Shown here: one piece after another, positions 29,601-33,576 of the stretch
How the letters are laid out: the number at the start of each line of letters is the position of its first letter
How positions within the stretch are numbered: position 1 is the stretch's first letter
From: Dimargaris cristalligena
Lineage: Eukaryota > Kickxellomycota > Dimargaritomycetes > Dimargaritales > Dimargaritaceae
Reading direction: 5' to 3'
Length of the DNA: 45,809 nucleotides
NCBI GenBank assembly: GCA_027576995.1
Contig: JANBQC010000184.1
Coordinates: forward strand, 1 to 45,809
Notes under the pieces: generated by a model
Seen by the model: the letters and a program-made list of their open reading frames with translations, nothing else
Database searches by the model: none
What the model was told of the DNA's origin: nothing
Program-made: the position numbers and the translations under genes

Positions 29601-32569
29601 ACCCCGACCAAACTGCTCTAATTTACAACAACCGCCGCTTTACCTATGCCCAACTTGACCAATCCACCAACTACTTGGCCCGTCAAATGCAAGCCATGGT
29701 GAACTGCCGATTCGACGGAATTATCGGCGTGGTGGCATCCAACTCGCTAGAACTGATTGTAGGACAGTTGGCGGTTTGGAAAGCGGGCTGTGCATTTGTA
29801 GTCCTGGACCCCGACTACCCCACCGAACGTAAACACTTTATAATCCAGGACACGCAATGCCTTGCCCTGTTAGGCCAGTTAGAATATAAGGCAGAATTCA
29901 GTGAGCAAAAAATACCATATATTCCCATAGACGCCGGCGATTTACTTTCTGGAATAGACAGCAAAGAATTATGTCACCAGGTCGAAATATCGTCGGAATC
30001 CCTAGCTTACGTTATATACACGTCAGGCTCCACGGGTAAACCCAAGGGGGTGCTCATTGAGCATGGCGCCGTTTCCAATCTCCTCCAAGGGGTCCAACTG
30101 GTGACCTGTATCACAGCCAGCACCATCACGCCTACAATATTTACGCCCACCTTTGACATTTCCATTTCGGAAATTTGGAATACGCTATCCTTTGGTGGTG
30201 CGGTCCTAGTTACCCATGGTGACTATGAAGCTGCCCTGAAACAGTCAACTCGGGCCTGCTGTACTCCCTCCCTTCTCGCCCTTTTTGAACCATCGGATTT
30301 CCCCAATCTAAACCAGGTGATGCTTGGCGGCGAAGGTGTAGGTCAGAAGGTAGTGGACCGCTGGGCCCCTGTCCTGGAACTGATTAATATATATGGTCCG
30401 ACGGAGGCCACCATTACCTCCCACACCGCCCCCTTAGTGGCCTACCAGACGATAACCATCGGGACACCCCTACCTAACTACGTAGGTATAATTCTGGATC
30501 AGTATTTACGACCCGTGCCCATCGGAGCCACCGGCTACCTCTATCTCGGAGGTCGTGGTGTAGCCCGGGGCTATCTTAACCGGTCTGATTTGACCTCGGC
30601 CAAATTCACTACCTGTCCCTTTACTGGAGGAAGAATCTACCAAACGGGTGACTTAGCCCGCTGGCTAACCAATGGCCATATTGAGTGCCTGGGCCGTATA
30701 GATAACCAGGTGAAGGTGCGGGGATTCCGAATTGAATTGGGTGAGGTGGAGAGTGCCCTAGAGCGCCACCCCAGCGTTGAGAAAGCCTGCGCGGCCGTTC
30801 AAAGCGGCCACCTCATAAGTTTCATTACGGGCCATCCCCCATTCAGCCCGGACGCCATTCTCGCTTCACTTCGAACCATTCTGCCTAATTACATGGTGCC
30901 GTCGGTCTTGGTTCCAATAGACCAGCTCCCACTCACCCGTGTTGGTAAACTCGACCGGCTGGCCCTCCCGAAATACGACTTCGGGGAATCAGTTGCTAGG
31001 AGCGCCCGCGTTACGCAATCGCCCCTGGAAAACCAACTATGTCGACTCATTGGCGAGACGCTCCAAATGGACCCTGATTCCATTGCCCCCCATAACACGT
31101 TTTACCAACTGGGTGGAAATTCCCTATCGGCCATCCAACTGCTATCTCGTTGCCGCCGTACAAAGTTATTTTTGGCCCTGGCCGATATTAACCGACATAA
31201 CACGGTGGCCGACCTGGCATTACTTATGGCCTCCACCCCTTCAAAACCAGGCGTTGAGATTATCAAAAACGAGACGGCTAAAGAATTAAGGCAGAGTCAA
31301 CTTTCCCCCTCGCAGAGAATTCTTATGCAGATGCAGTTGAAGAACCCCCACTATTTCCCAGTAGCTGCTCTATTTGAATCCAAGCAGTCATTTTCGATTG
31401 AATCATGGCAAATGGCGTGGACCCAGGTGGTGCAGAGACATGATATGTTAAGGGCCCGGTTTACCCCAGACGCCAATGGCCAATTGGTCAGTAGTACTGA
31501 ACCAGGTCAAAACCTGCTGGTCTTTGAAGAAATACCCCAGCTGGATCAGTTAATTCGTCGCCTGCCCTCGATTAACCGCCAGCTTAACTTTGAAACAGGA
31601 CCAATTGCCCAAGCACATATATTCCAAGTAGAGAAAACCCAGTACCTTTACCTCAGTGTCCATCACTTAGTCTTCGACTACCTTTCCAGCCAAATCGTGG
31701 TGGAAGATCTCGACGCTCTGCTTACTGGGCGGGCCTTGGAACCCCCCACTGCCTCTTTCTACTCCTGGGTTAACCATCTGTACCAAACCGTCCAACCTAC
31801 TATTTTGCCCTGCGCCAAAGCCCTTTCGCATATCCCAGAACTTCCTTTTGACTGGCCCGTCGAAGGCCAGATCATTGACAACCAGACTCGTGTTCAAGAA
31901 TCGGCCATTTTGGATAGCACCACCGTCCACATCCTGTTAACAAACACAACCTTGTCCCTACAAGCCACTGCCTTGGAACTCATCCTTACGGCCCTGATTC
32001 GGGCCTATGGTCTCTCCTTTGACCTATTTGATATGGATCTAATGTTTAATGGACATGGCCGAGATGACCCCATGGGTTTTATCGACGTGTCTCGGACCGT
32101 TGGTTTCTTTGTTTCCTATATTCCGGTCATTCTGCGGACCACTGGGCAATCCAAGCCACTGGATACCCTCCGCCTCGTTCAGGCCGCTCTAACTGAGCAG
32201 CTGGCCAATGTTACAGGGGTATCTTTCGCCCAAATTGATAGGTCCCAGTCCGATTCAATGGTGAAGTCCGAGCCACCTGCCATCCCGCAATTTTCCTTCA
32301 CTTACTTGGGTATAACCACGCCACCGACAGCTTTGCCATCTACTACCCCCAAAATACTGACCGAGAGGTCTGATTTAATTAGTGGACTGCGCTCGCTTCA
32401 AAGCGAAAATATGTATCCCTACAAGTTTGACTTGGCAGCCCTTCATGTTGGGGACGCGCTTGAACTGGGAGCAGCGTTTAATTCGCGCCACTTTGACCCG
32501 ACTCGTGTGCGTCTCTTCGCCGAAAATTGGAAGCAAGAGGTTATCATTCTGATGGACTTGGTGAAATAG
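8687..32569 (+). CDS. Giant multimodular nonribosomal peptide synthetase (7960 aa)
   Basis: This single intron-free frame of 7960 codons encodes a nonribosomal peptide synthetase, which activates amino acids as adenylates, holds them as thioesters on carrier domains and condenses them. Order: truncated C (30-285), A1-T1-E1, C2, degenerate A2*-T2*-C3*, A3-T3-E3, C4-A4-T4, C5-A5-T5-E5, C6-A6-T6, terminal E-like domain. Active A domains show TSGTTG/TSGSTG, YGPTE and a catalytic Lys near the end (K750, K3307, K4836, K5900, K7421). Carrier serines are S815, S3372, S4897, S5961 and S7479. There is no thioesterase or reductase. The ATG at 8687 is the likely start: an in-frame TAA lies nine codons upstream at 8660. 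An AATAAA follows at 32659. Likely product: a five-residue peptide with D residues at positions 1, 2 and 4 (inference). Substrates are unknown. Two pyrimidine-rich CAG acceptor-like sites before the start suggest a leader intron. Confidence 0.97.
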   Translation: MISATGCDHSNFALPRTEPIPHATGLPLQKPNIPVGGYGAYSIKTPLIAAGPNSIVWSLGDSIRALKVILAVLMSRVHHNPFVAFGVLHASKSGLDSRGILDWSSPCRDYSITRFSIHVEPGIPISLLFASIQPASNTTCVVSSSLKSSCELPIDLSTPRDFAKVTLSLRTSQLGNHSAKKGSVEDDPVYAGLMDQNVIDLLIDCVLQDNFILATLVYRRTSYSPLAIQEFASPFVTLFQSIFQDYCPAASHDTGSPLVRDLAWLDEQERMRLIEFSGMNKPMEDSERSVGEIFVDCARQYPDHTAVIHGGDEWTYHQLDRCSSELAYILVNQYGAKPESRFAIIISKSVYFIVALLAMFKSGAAYVPIDPEYPDDRIRFILDDCDASLILTTLANYDRFTTELSLPYFQIDSVVNKQPQTTTAPFFIQSTDLRALAYILYTSGTTGRPKGVLIQQGGVANVATEPHLREAYGPGNRVIQFMSVSFDGILIDTLRTLCAGGTVIIPTLDIIGDLRTVHAGLLMPSFISRLDPHDFPQFRVVFAGGEFFPPELQTRWASHCTLVNIYGPTETTIYSHLTVIHPEDHVSIGRPIRNTFSLVVDEQLQLVPVGVTGELLIGGVGIARGYQNLPELTAAKFIPNPHGPGRVFRTGDHVRWLSDGRIEFIGRMDNLVKLRGYRIELEEIESVANRFPGLNHCVAAVVHDTLVIFVSPVNVDSNALLEYMSNRLARQMVPELVVPVKDFKTAPSGKLDRKALPSVDHLLHPGPSPSLNNTQTLTLKSEAEQVLGRAWAQLLQVDINQICASDHFFRVGGDSISAILLVSKCQQLGYHLTVPLVYQYPELHKMADHTAKISKAKDSVTIAYQTQVHGEVNLTPIQHWFLGLPLHNHHHFNQSFMLKVNSQSNVTQSSLTGALVALINHHDTLRVRFQLDGSKRVWTQEISATNAVSTDFQIVEETVGIVDYPSLILQIQSGLNLTTGPVLAAALIHDPVDSSSTRLFLTIHHALVDLVGWRILIEDLNTLLGQKELPPKTLSFQAWATQLNDYATALSADIWPQQVDPATPISNIRKLLPSPEISVSDTQIARLSVSFEFDWDFTNSLLFQLAPQWHVTPRDLLLATFTQSFATVVGLSQVTLCMEGHGREPWSPDQDITRTVGWFTALYPLVLRIQPGQSLYDLLRHTKEALQQIPGKGFPYALLKYMPSVRPEERAKLEAKTPVQLDVQFNYFGRFTNTNGDYSDGPLSIEWSDLFGLHDFAPNDHVIYDINPMPTLVGDQLRLVLEYNPRVYHRDIIAQIMNGWQRNLVELNDMARHSQSIVAEPLFTRYDFPHLQLSETEFSEILGTLNSRGISLNQVRDLLPCIAVQGGLLTGLEVNPSAYLVQMAFKLTGPLDSKRLLQAWESVANQHSPLRTVFIESSAKQSQGFVQALLHPFSTNWTTGEKPIDSLDLFFADNHKYGFTLNAHMIRNFIFPTADRLVHDIVLTIHHSLIDGWSLPLLLQQWMDTYHHPQLLAPLLLTSFDAVVSHIQTIDSTSAQEFWSDFLGNFSKTPAPLILPPGYSSLGFDALTTDLNVPKVAMTNRAQLLGVTLSTLLQATYALVLGRLIGQDDVVFGMTVSGRNLNLSGMDQVIGPLINTVPFRVRLDQPSVSTCLKSIYQNQVNMIPFEHTILTDITRWVTYGEPSPLFNTSLGFENFPDIKTNSYHQLSISDIRIHEFTEYPLTVNFIDQPSGIQVKVFYNTAMYSNSAIQQLVNMLQTVLEQILNADHEVSIDQISLSPVSASLSSTPRYSNSTGTTITTGSLIPDLNNGSFKNDPNLSVYISRNLTLSYGQLNQLTNLLSCQTTQETVPDSITIVALLETPDQLLVCLNTAVKLEAQLLPLDLDSPIGYLVEFIELVGANVVWLPTAKLELFSPYLPMGVRVVCLPNPSSSPNSALPSLHQYQPSVAPQGLTLLLASGWKIGSPIITSVSDSALLHTLSSTHPHVSGQGQYIGFPSLALDCSQAIWLVLSGLRLGLTMVVPDSPKLTKVKSALCHIVIADLLPSSPNGVKKLILCDLGQITWLDTDHLANTSQPCLAYNGNIFMGHSFVASGQLGTRKLPSFCNPPEHASLAILDGHGQSCPLGVIGQLAFINPLGFTIPKSNETSVLGYWDKPGIVSIIGSHHQRVTVQGRQVHLGLVEEVLNQFGLRSPRALLLHGDQLVALVPNTSEQDLVHLSYKIASSTIPSAFVPHVVIPTDAFPHVAESTEHCPKSFAQAYLAALPLRSSQILSDTEWWLTVVVNEIYSSLQQLPSGSPDTAPVWSTAGFPLSKLELVQFLVLEKYGVGLTLGDLVKYGDIKLLADVISSQLDTQTFNISDKVATNDHGIFNAEPHSRNYVYHQPISSFQQSIWSFGRLEHIPRIFYHQATIVSTFPLAFTTVRQVMAKTVAQHDSLRSAFLCRRGTVGSYILPSVPLNIKDHRDRTLVSGALQGSASEQELEEPEFNLSAGILVQVDFFQASEIKKGGVQTSIVIRIHEIAGDAVFYQGLVNGLVSILSSESRDLLQHPTSQSTNNIVRSRVRAGSLPSATAPEPMPRKSNTPQTVGSIPITPVLPLDYNRPLLPTFQNGMVQAQTSTKLAVAVKKMAQEIDCDVGDLWLTLFAAFLLQIAIPGEVSVEARFSQTPYRLDHPHAFDTHLNHTLIQVDKKSPNSIHGLAALIAGQKGATYTLSGQPPIPAEKQYGIWAQAGVYPRSQLGFQYQAPAPHSFTSNLMIHNDVPLNTVFVHDIVCFIAKGADLFECSVRFNMDVYLEDTISRMLHNFLYFSYQAIQLGSNLNNVPLVCEREERVLLQDFAKVCESTSPTKQSTPSVLDSFHQAAQNYSNQTAIDVLGTTLTYSSLLSRIDIVAELLQQTNVGVGDVVGVTVSNHPNTVIAMLAVWKIGAIYVPVDAKLPKNRQNLIIEEANCVAILNTTKSLAEGPSVTSTHAMNLPISQGASATSNNGTLSDNLAYIVFTSGTTGKPKGVMVTHHSLNHIINNPEFHDFQKPYQRVMVGVAPGFDVFFLNTLLPLCHGSTLVFYGEDITKTLATVDQVFLVPSVLRILSPTDYPNLQQIYLAGEPVSRDLADRWLATATVTIYNGYGPTETAIISHMTKIPPTGPVPIGRPVTGYECYILNPNLRLVPIGAVGEIYIGGIGVSKGYINRIDLNPIKFIDNHFTGKGKLYRTNDLGRWLTNGQVEYLGRIGSQVKLRGFRIELEEIRSVLIGQSGVHDSVVFIHNQQLIAYVFPETAADEDRLQNILSDHLPTYMVPSYILGLPQVPLTRNDKCDIQFLRAHFIEHFNSQQKGTPTTLDANNIDPSLETLAKALVDVLSLSPEQVNLSLSFFKLGGDSISAIQVSSKCRQLGLTIPASAFLGRGTLLDVVKLMKPISSASDRALAPVSNFTAFPLTPIQQWFFDQPWTNIHHFNQSFVLELTQPLGISRLNSALLSLINHHDMLRCRFIRDSARPNIPWEQAIIPPFTELPIPTAEVKVPQEGLTTCFLDIQSSLNISQGHHLAAGLIALTDGTSSSIITNGTAKGSTPTTTTRLLFLTIHHLVVDLVSWSVLLEDLVLLLEGRQPIPQHLSFATWATELTNRFNQSAAAEKETKLWSTEAFPKPFLPRVDSDYLSLNIQGNAQHQMLTLHPALSNSLLQIGKCLSQPLEIMLAALFQSLFLVTQESMITVFNESHGRQLLQPSADTSRIVGWFTALVPCCAQVGSNTTIADYLKLAKRALHPSAQLDLAQWPYKKMDHTSHMYTPCHPLDLVFNYFGKIVDDDCLTTNGKAPWVPRLDLTSTLANCDASETRPQLLEILGIQTVTGLQFSFQYCPQVISSSIITDIMVRFEESIRSIIGHISQFPEMAYWVPLDFPLLKGSQSDLAKIESELHELNIVSAEVEDIYPMLPTQIGLLATTAKDSTKYLAHLTFTIEGLVTLTQLKTATGLIVALHPIMRTKFLTNWYNDFNTGAQVTMKPGHFDLDFIKEWSDVGVANEAGYLQKIMDKGFNPGSPPIHFGLKQLNKTKFRYYVTAHHALLDGWSVAIFLDQLRHYISTPQIGLMPKATFKTYIQYIQELDHSAALEFWNEYLGGVKQPTELQLPKPQVTPDIPNSATNCVLHPQANRIQNLARLMNTTPYTFIKAAWALLLSRYTDQTDVIFGNTVSGRALPLEGIEEIVGCLINTLPFRVQVDPNQTVSQYINQIGADSQHITPYEYCHLADIDTKLVGSISAKHMFNTLIVYENYPSSRLKKYTQQVTFSDIVSDVTTEYPLSLMFQIQNNELVATFSWHTAAFDAPCVGSLIKHFHSIFKALVSKVETSDMDSLIGEIPMLSPSEVKLLTDSFARPHRDIDFQTCIPGLFSNMAHQTPTEVAVEHAGVKYTYAELHTQVILAAQVFNSLGIKPEEPIGIIIERLPSTIVAMLAVHFAGAAFVPIDPEYPLDRIKYIIGDCSIRYMFSNAKDLTKARQATQDCHIRLIFQEDLFDMTLKEVGEHSRPLPSIRPNHLSHILYTSGTTGKPKGVQMEHRVLANLVQQSDNVMAVTKGLRVMQNMALTFDGALYEIMGALCNGATLVLPTELLETLSQVDILTATPTMLSSIDPTHYPNIQKVVAGGEAFPLQVAERWARHCQVYNMYGPTECIVSHTVEFKLGDQITIGHPIPNTECYILDRHLRPMPIGIPGELYIGGICVTRGYVNLPELNVERILPNPFTGQGYIYRTGDIGRWHSNGTIEYIARRDDQLKVRGHRVEPQEIEAVLLNYSGVESAAAVMSSGKLHGFVSPNLISIQDIKAHLSTHLPHYMIPHTVFALDALPQTINGKTDKRALISMLPELTNKYTTLTITAPQSPAQLLLVNALSQTLNVPAVEIDLHHSFFQLGGDSISAIRLSSICRDSGLHLSMAQIFNSTNIIQLAEFSSQENMPANSTKIDTRNIYQPFSLLEPTESPHATVDSLVKEAAYQLKLNPEDITDIMPTSSLQIGFLINTLKDPTAYMVQQSYMITGPLDEARLQRAWHQVAKRHTTLNTKFFQPGSLSTHSFLQVITQACDIEWSFSPSRTCDDWAELQQAYLASDRRRGFTFDGPLLRMAFYKLSSTDEQKHECLFTFHHALLDAWSQNQIMAEWSELYHGIALAPCTQFTDYIAYLRSLDQSEVRQYWEANLDGALPTPAIQFPVYATAPQGEFGLYTSKLSIDSTALQSFCRKYHITLNSLLRSVWALTLARYLDPSGEVTFGVLTSGRNVPVLGIQNMVGMCINTLPFRVSVNLEASIVDFIQLIHRQSGELTASEQCHLVDIRRWGKVDTNARLFDTLLIFDSFPASLPSVTDPQITFHPQEGHNFTEYAYTMNFTSAGDALECHLLYKTHYCSELYSHFLVQFLDHCLRHIVSESTSLLLDVMTLPTDEAQLIHQWSRGPIQKSPQQQWSACQLFTKHLSNRANAIAIETDQRVYTYSDLYRGARAIALSLQLQGFRPDCFAILLFDQSTEFIISYLAVLLAGGVCVPMDASNSIERLRYMTELLDEPWALTTIIHKEKAIQQLVISDDRLILVDSAQIRDRDSTGFQPDITRTPSDLMYILFTSGTTGQPKGVPIRHESFTNFILSFTETTGISEATRQLWTLNLAFDGCLCEIFGPLIMGGTLIVPSGPMVDSLHLANTSVLIPSLLSAINPTDFPNLTKVITGTDVLHPQVAQKWSPHVTMYNLYGPTETTIACHMDILEPCPIPTIGKPLANIQGYILNDHLHCVPVGVAGELYIGGPGISSGYWKQPELTAKAFIPNPFDTGKLYRTGDIVCWLPTGKVHFITRKDYQVKLRGYRIELGEVENTALLNEQVTNATACITQNQLVLYVAPGHINTPALQTHLAEKLPHYMVPSFIIPLDQMPLTAVGKVDRKTLQAKSLPANNFSEHALDTKPLTPTFLLMRKALVATLKVDPQHVVPATSFLQLGGDSISAIQFATKCKQVGLRLSVAHILRYPQLFVMEQYAQLIAIDKQYSPASYLDSVGPVPFTAVQRYALSQHRNINQFNQSMLLQCRQTLSRDMVRQAMVALISHHDMLRVQLTLTGNQWEQRVHSTPAEPSAWTDQYVVIDEANITRGEYLEWVNHMQKTISIVNGPILGSGLLTIDDEQYLFLTVHHFAVDFVSWRIILEDLEALLTGQILLPKTMPFREWATKVHTHAQTLSDLDWPIATPTPSDRIPLDFPTATAQYEVPNVTYHSFQSVQASLGPALSESLYSQVAPTLGTSVQELLAASLLMALNSSFGIATIELEMEGHGRRPWDPVIDISRTVGWFTSIYPVKFSIDTSDGYPLPSKALRVLAHTKQSLRSVPNHGFPHSLIQYLRDTDSLQCNAQNSRLPGSYDESSNWNRVVFNYSGRFEQLGAQDAFWKSRCINQGWNYDFDQDELMTRVFSASGDFDIEQGLILSIMYSDELHKSETIRGLVDHWVMYLGQMAHQVQQGPSPSLITATDFPISGLSEVDFIQFQADDLKHLQLTIDQIEDIYPCLPVQEGLLFATLKDPAAYMVQLSVLIEGPLDPTLFQWAWEQTAQSQATFRTRLLMGTSQRPDLNLQVVATKFGAQWTTGDWQGQSIEEAEAEFTLHEREKGFPRHRPMIKFGLFQLAPQKYKYIVSAHHAILDGWSIGLMTQSIFGYYSGKVPPPTISFKEVVTHIKSQSVEKAAKFWSNQFEGVESPSLLVQPHHNPDLSIQPSDADYYGLIDRSVPLMSHIEAFARATDTTLSDVLRAGMAAVLQRYTGADNPIFGVVVSGRNLPLDGIENMVGVCINTIPCRVALGPSAAIADVLQKVHQTSIATYGFEHCRLTDIHQWSGLTQEQPLFNSLLVLENYPEVEMDANLPIRIEYTDWYNPTDFPFSLTVHAAGNQLNVTVNYQRLYFDHDFMTQFIDHFLNSLQSIIALGPDALFNTIEVLSPAEHSQLLKVWATNPQECPSHYAYEGFQWEAFCHPDQTALIYNNRRFTYAQLDQSTNYLARQMQAMVNCRFDGIIGVVASNSLELIVGQLAVWKAGCAFVVLDPDYPTERKHFIIQDTQCLALLGQLEYKAEFSEQKIPYIPIDAGDLLSGIDSKELCHQVEISSESLAYVIYTSGSTGKPKGVLIEHGAVSNLLQGVQLVTCITASTITPTIFTPTFDISISEIWNTLSFGGAVLVTHGDYEAALKQSTRACCTPSLLALFEPSDFPNLNQVMLGGEGVGQKVVDRWAPVLELINIYGPTEATITSHTAPLVAYQTITIGTPLPNYVGIILDQYLRPVPIGATGYLYLGGRGVARGYLNRSDLTSAKFTTCPFTGGRIYQTGDLARWLTNGHIECLGRIDNQVKVRGFRIELGEVESALERHPSVEKACAAVQSGHLISFITGHPPFSPDAILASLRTILPNYMVPSVLVPIDQLPLTRVGKLDRLALPKYDFGESVARSARVTQSPLENQLCRLIGETLQMDPDSIAPHNTFYQLGGNSLSAIQLLSRCRRTKLFLALADINRHNTVADLALLMASTPSKPGVEIIKNETAKELRQSQLSPSQRILMQMQLKNPHYFPVAALFESKQSFSIESWQMAWTQVVQRHDMLRARFTPDANGQLVSSTEPGQNLLVFEEIPQLDQLIRRLPSINRQLNFETGPIAQAHIFQVEKTQYLYLSVHHLVFDYLSSQIVVEDLDALLTGRALEPPTASFYSWVNHLYQTVQPTILPCAKALSHIPELPFDWPVEGQIIDNQTRVQESAILDSTTVHILLTNTTLSLQATALELILTALIRAYGLSFDLFDMDLMFNGHGRDDPMGFIDVSRTVGFFVSYIPVILRTTGQSKPLDTLRLVQAALTEQLANVTGVSFAQIDRSQSDSMVKSEPPAIPQFSFTYLGITTPPTALPSTTPKILTERSDLISGLRSLQSENMYPYKFDLAALHVGDALELGAAFNSRHFDPTRVRLFAENWKQEVIILMDLVK
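8774..9541 (+). other. NRPS domain: truncated N-terminal condensation remnant
   Basis: Residues about 30-285 resemble only the C-terminal lobe of a condensation domain: a weak latch/floor-like stretch, then the usual tail before an A domain (QEFASPFVTLFQSI, then the linker LAWLDEQERMRLIEFSG). No HHxxxDG motif is present, so this part cannot condense. A non-functional first C domain is compatible with an initiating module. Confidence 0.65.
9554..12691 (+). other. NRPS module 1: A1-T1-E1
   Basis: A1 (residues about 290-760) has TSGTTGRPKG at 442-451, YGPTE at 566-570, GYRIEL at 676-681 and SGKLDRKAL with catalytic Lys750. T1 has GGDS with phosphopantetheine Ser815. E1 (about 872-1335) has PIQHWF, HHxxxD at 1004-1009, EGHGRE, RTVGWFTALYP and FNYFGRF, the full set of epimerase motifs, so residue 1 should be converted to the D form. 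Specificity positions read by eye in GrsA numbering (235, 236, 239, 278, 299, 301, 322, 330, 331) are D G I L F G I I Y. I do not assign a substrate. Confidence 0.9.
12719..14041 (+). other. NRPS condensation domain C2 (intact)
   Basis: Residues about 1345-1785 form a full condensation domain with the catalytic motif HHSLIDGWS (His1486, His1487, Asp1491) and the later FGMTVSGRN and INTVPFRV motifs. It follows an epimerase, so it should accept a D-configured donor. Its own downstream A and T domains are degenerate, so its acceptor is probably the aminoacyl group on T3. Confidence 0.88.
14069..17206 (+). pseudogene. NRPS ghost segment A2*-T2*-C3* (in frame, catalytically dead)
   Basis: About 1050 residues (1795-2840) keep the length and fold-like pattern of A-T-C but have lost the catalytic motifs. 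In A2* the phosphate-binding TSGTTGKPKG loop is replaced by LLASGWKIGSP (1954-1964), YGPTE and YRTGD are missing, and no terminal NGKxDR lysine motif is visible. In T2* the LGGDS core aligns with TAGFP, so the phosphopantetheine serine is Pro2308. In C3* the HHxxxDG motif reads HEIAGDA (2516-2522), with the catalytic second His replaced by Glu and the Gly by Ala. No stop or frameshift interrupts it. This is a dead segment inside a live gene rather than a separate pseudogene. Confidence 0.85.
17222..20356 (+). other. NRPS module 3: A3-T3-E3
   Basis: A3 (about 2846-3315) has FTSGTTGKPKGV from 2994 and YGPTE, but YRTGD reads YRTND and the terminal NGKxDR reads NDKCDI (3305-3310), keeping the Lys at 3307. 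T3 has GGDS with Ser3372. E3 (about 3425-3890) has PIQQWF, HHLVVD at 3575-3580, ESHGRQ in place of EGHGRE (first Glu kept), RIVGWFTALVP and FNYFGKI. It is probably active as an epimerase. Specificity positions by eye: D V L F Y A G I I. With the preceding segment dead, this is probably the second residue of the product. Confidence 0.85.
20399..23491 (+). other. NRPS module 4: C4-A4-T4
   Basis: C4 has DIYPMLPTQ from 3919 and HHALLDGWS at 4051. A4 has TSGTTGKPKGV (near 4529), YGPTE, YRTGD and INGKTDKRAL with Lys4836. T4 has GGDS with Ser4897 and runs directly into C5 without an epimerase, so this residue should stay L. The GGDS form is commonly found before E domains, which hints that an epimerase was once here. 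Specificity positions by eye: D G Y T V G M V S. Confidence 0.9.
23594..28126 (+). other. NRPS module 5: C5-A5-T5-E5
   Basis: C5 begins DIMPTSSLQIG (4986) and has HHALLDAWS at 5122, with Ala in place of the usual Gly; both His and the Asp are kept. A5 has TSGTTGQPKGV, YGPTE, YRTGDI, GYRIEL and VGKVDRKTL with Lys5900. T5 has GGDS with Ser5961. E5 (about 6017-6480) lacks the PIQxWF start (AVQRYA instead) but has HHFAVD at 6146, EGHGRR, RTVGWFTSIYP and FNYSGRF, so it is probably active. Specificity positions by eye: D G C V V T L I A. Confidence 0.88.
28169..31246 (+). other. NRPS module 6: C6-A6-T6
   Basis: C6 has DIYPCLPVQEGLL from 6510 and HHAILDGWS at 6642. A6 has TSGSTGKPKGV (near 7112), YGPTE, YQTGDL, GFRIEL and VGKLDRLAL with Lys7421. 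T6 reads LGGNSL with Ser7479, the only carrier here with Asn instead of Asp, a form more usual before C or release domains than before E domains. Specificity positions by eye: D I S C M G I I T. This is the last elongation module. Confidence 0.9.
31289..32566 (+). other. NRPS terminal E-like domain, probably not an epimerase
   Basis: Residues about 7535-7960 belong to the epimerization/condensation superfamily: HHLVFD at 7659-7664, NGHGRD, RTVGFFVSYIP and FTYLG follow the order of E motifs. The first Glu of EGHGRE, a catalytic residue in characterised epimerases, is Asn. The PIQxWF and HHFNQ motifs of the other E domains are absent. The protein stops soon after, with no thioesterase, reductase or canonical terminal C domain. 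The domain may act in release or transfer, or be inert; I cannot choose from sequence. Confidence 0.75.
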
Positions 32570-32658
32570 AATAGAGTTGTAGCTGGTGGAAGGCCTATAG
32601 CCAATCATTACATAGTACTGCCCTACTCAATTGTTTAATATAATTTTTAAGATTAGTT

Positions 32659-32664
32659 AATAAA
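32659..32664 (+). terminator. Polyadenylation signal candidate of the NRPS
   Basis: AATAAA lies 90 bases after the NRPS stop codon in an AT-rich stretch. That position fits a fungal 3' end; no direct evidence of cleavage is available. Confidence 0.4.
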
Positions 32665-33576
32665 AGTGTTTGGCATAAGTATGGGAACTGTAGTGCATAT
32701 CCGCCTGGATGAGAAACGGTAAAGGCCATTCAAACAAGTACCAGTAAGGCTGGAGGAGAGGTAATCAACACGGCTTTTATTCAAAAAAGCCCCAATTGGA
32801 CGTCATGGCGTCTATACCTATCGAACGAGGCCCTAAATTATTTATTTAAGTATGTCGGCCGGGGGAAAGCTGGCCAGCGCCAGTTAATAAAGATAAAAGG
32901 TATGGCTCAGGTTCGATGCCCGTGGATCCGCGGAATAATAAAATGCCAAGCTGAGAGTAATGTAATGAACTATACGGCCATCCTTTATGTCTACATCTGG
33001 CCATGCAATTACCAGAGGCACAACCTGTCTGCCCGTCTCCCCAATATTAATGTTTGTATATCCCCTCACTCTTCCACACCGCCTGATTCGCTGACTGGAT
33101 AGGTACAGGCAACCTGTTTCCTTCCCCCGTAGCAGGAAGTTAATAAGACCATAAATGGTGCCATTAGTTGACGAAGTAATGCTAGCGATGTAGATATCGA
33201 AGTTGTTCATTCAAAATACGCCGCCGGCCATGTAGGGGTAGTTGGGTAGGATGGTCTTGTAATGTTTTTAATTGTCGTACATCAATCACTATTCTGGCCT
33301 CTACTCAACAGTATTATTGACAAGTACTAGCTGCGACTTCAAGCAGGTGCAATTCATAGAAGAGATACTCGCAGCGGATGGCTTGAAAATTCGGGCTTTC
33401 GAACCATCGCTGTCTGATGGATGTTGGCGCGCAACATAGAACCAGCGAATCTACTGGACAATACGTCGAGGTTAATAGCTAAAGCAAACGTATATCAAAC
33501 AGGCCACCCTTGTCCACTGCAGCCCATGGTCAAGCAAATAAAGCCAAAGTAGACCCTACCCAGCCATGAGGACTGC

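Noticed and set aside
32884..33210. 108-codon ATG frame on the minus strand downstream of the NRPS
   Set aside because: No domain, weak composition, and it overlaps another chance frame on the plus strand; kept out for lack of support.
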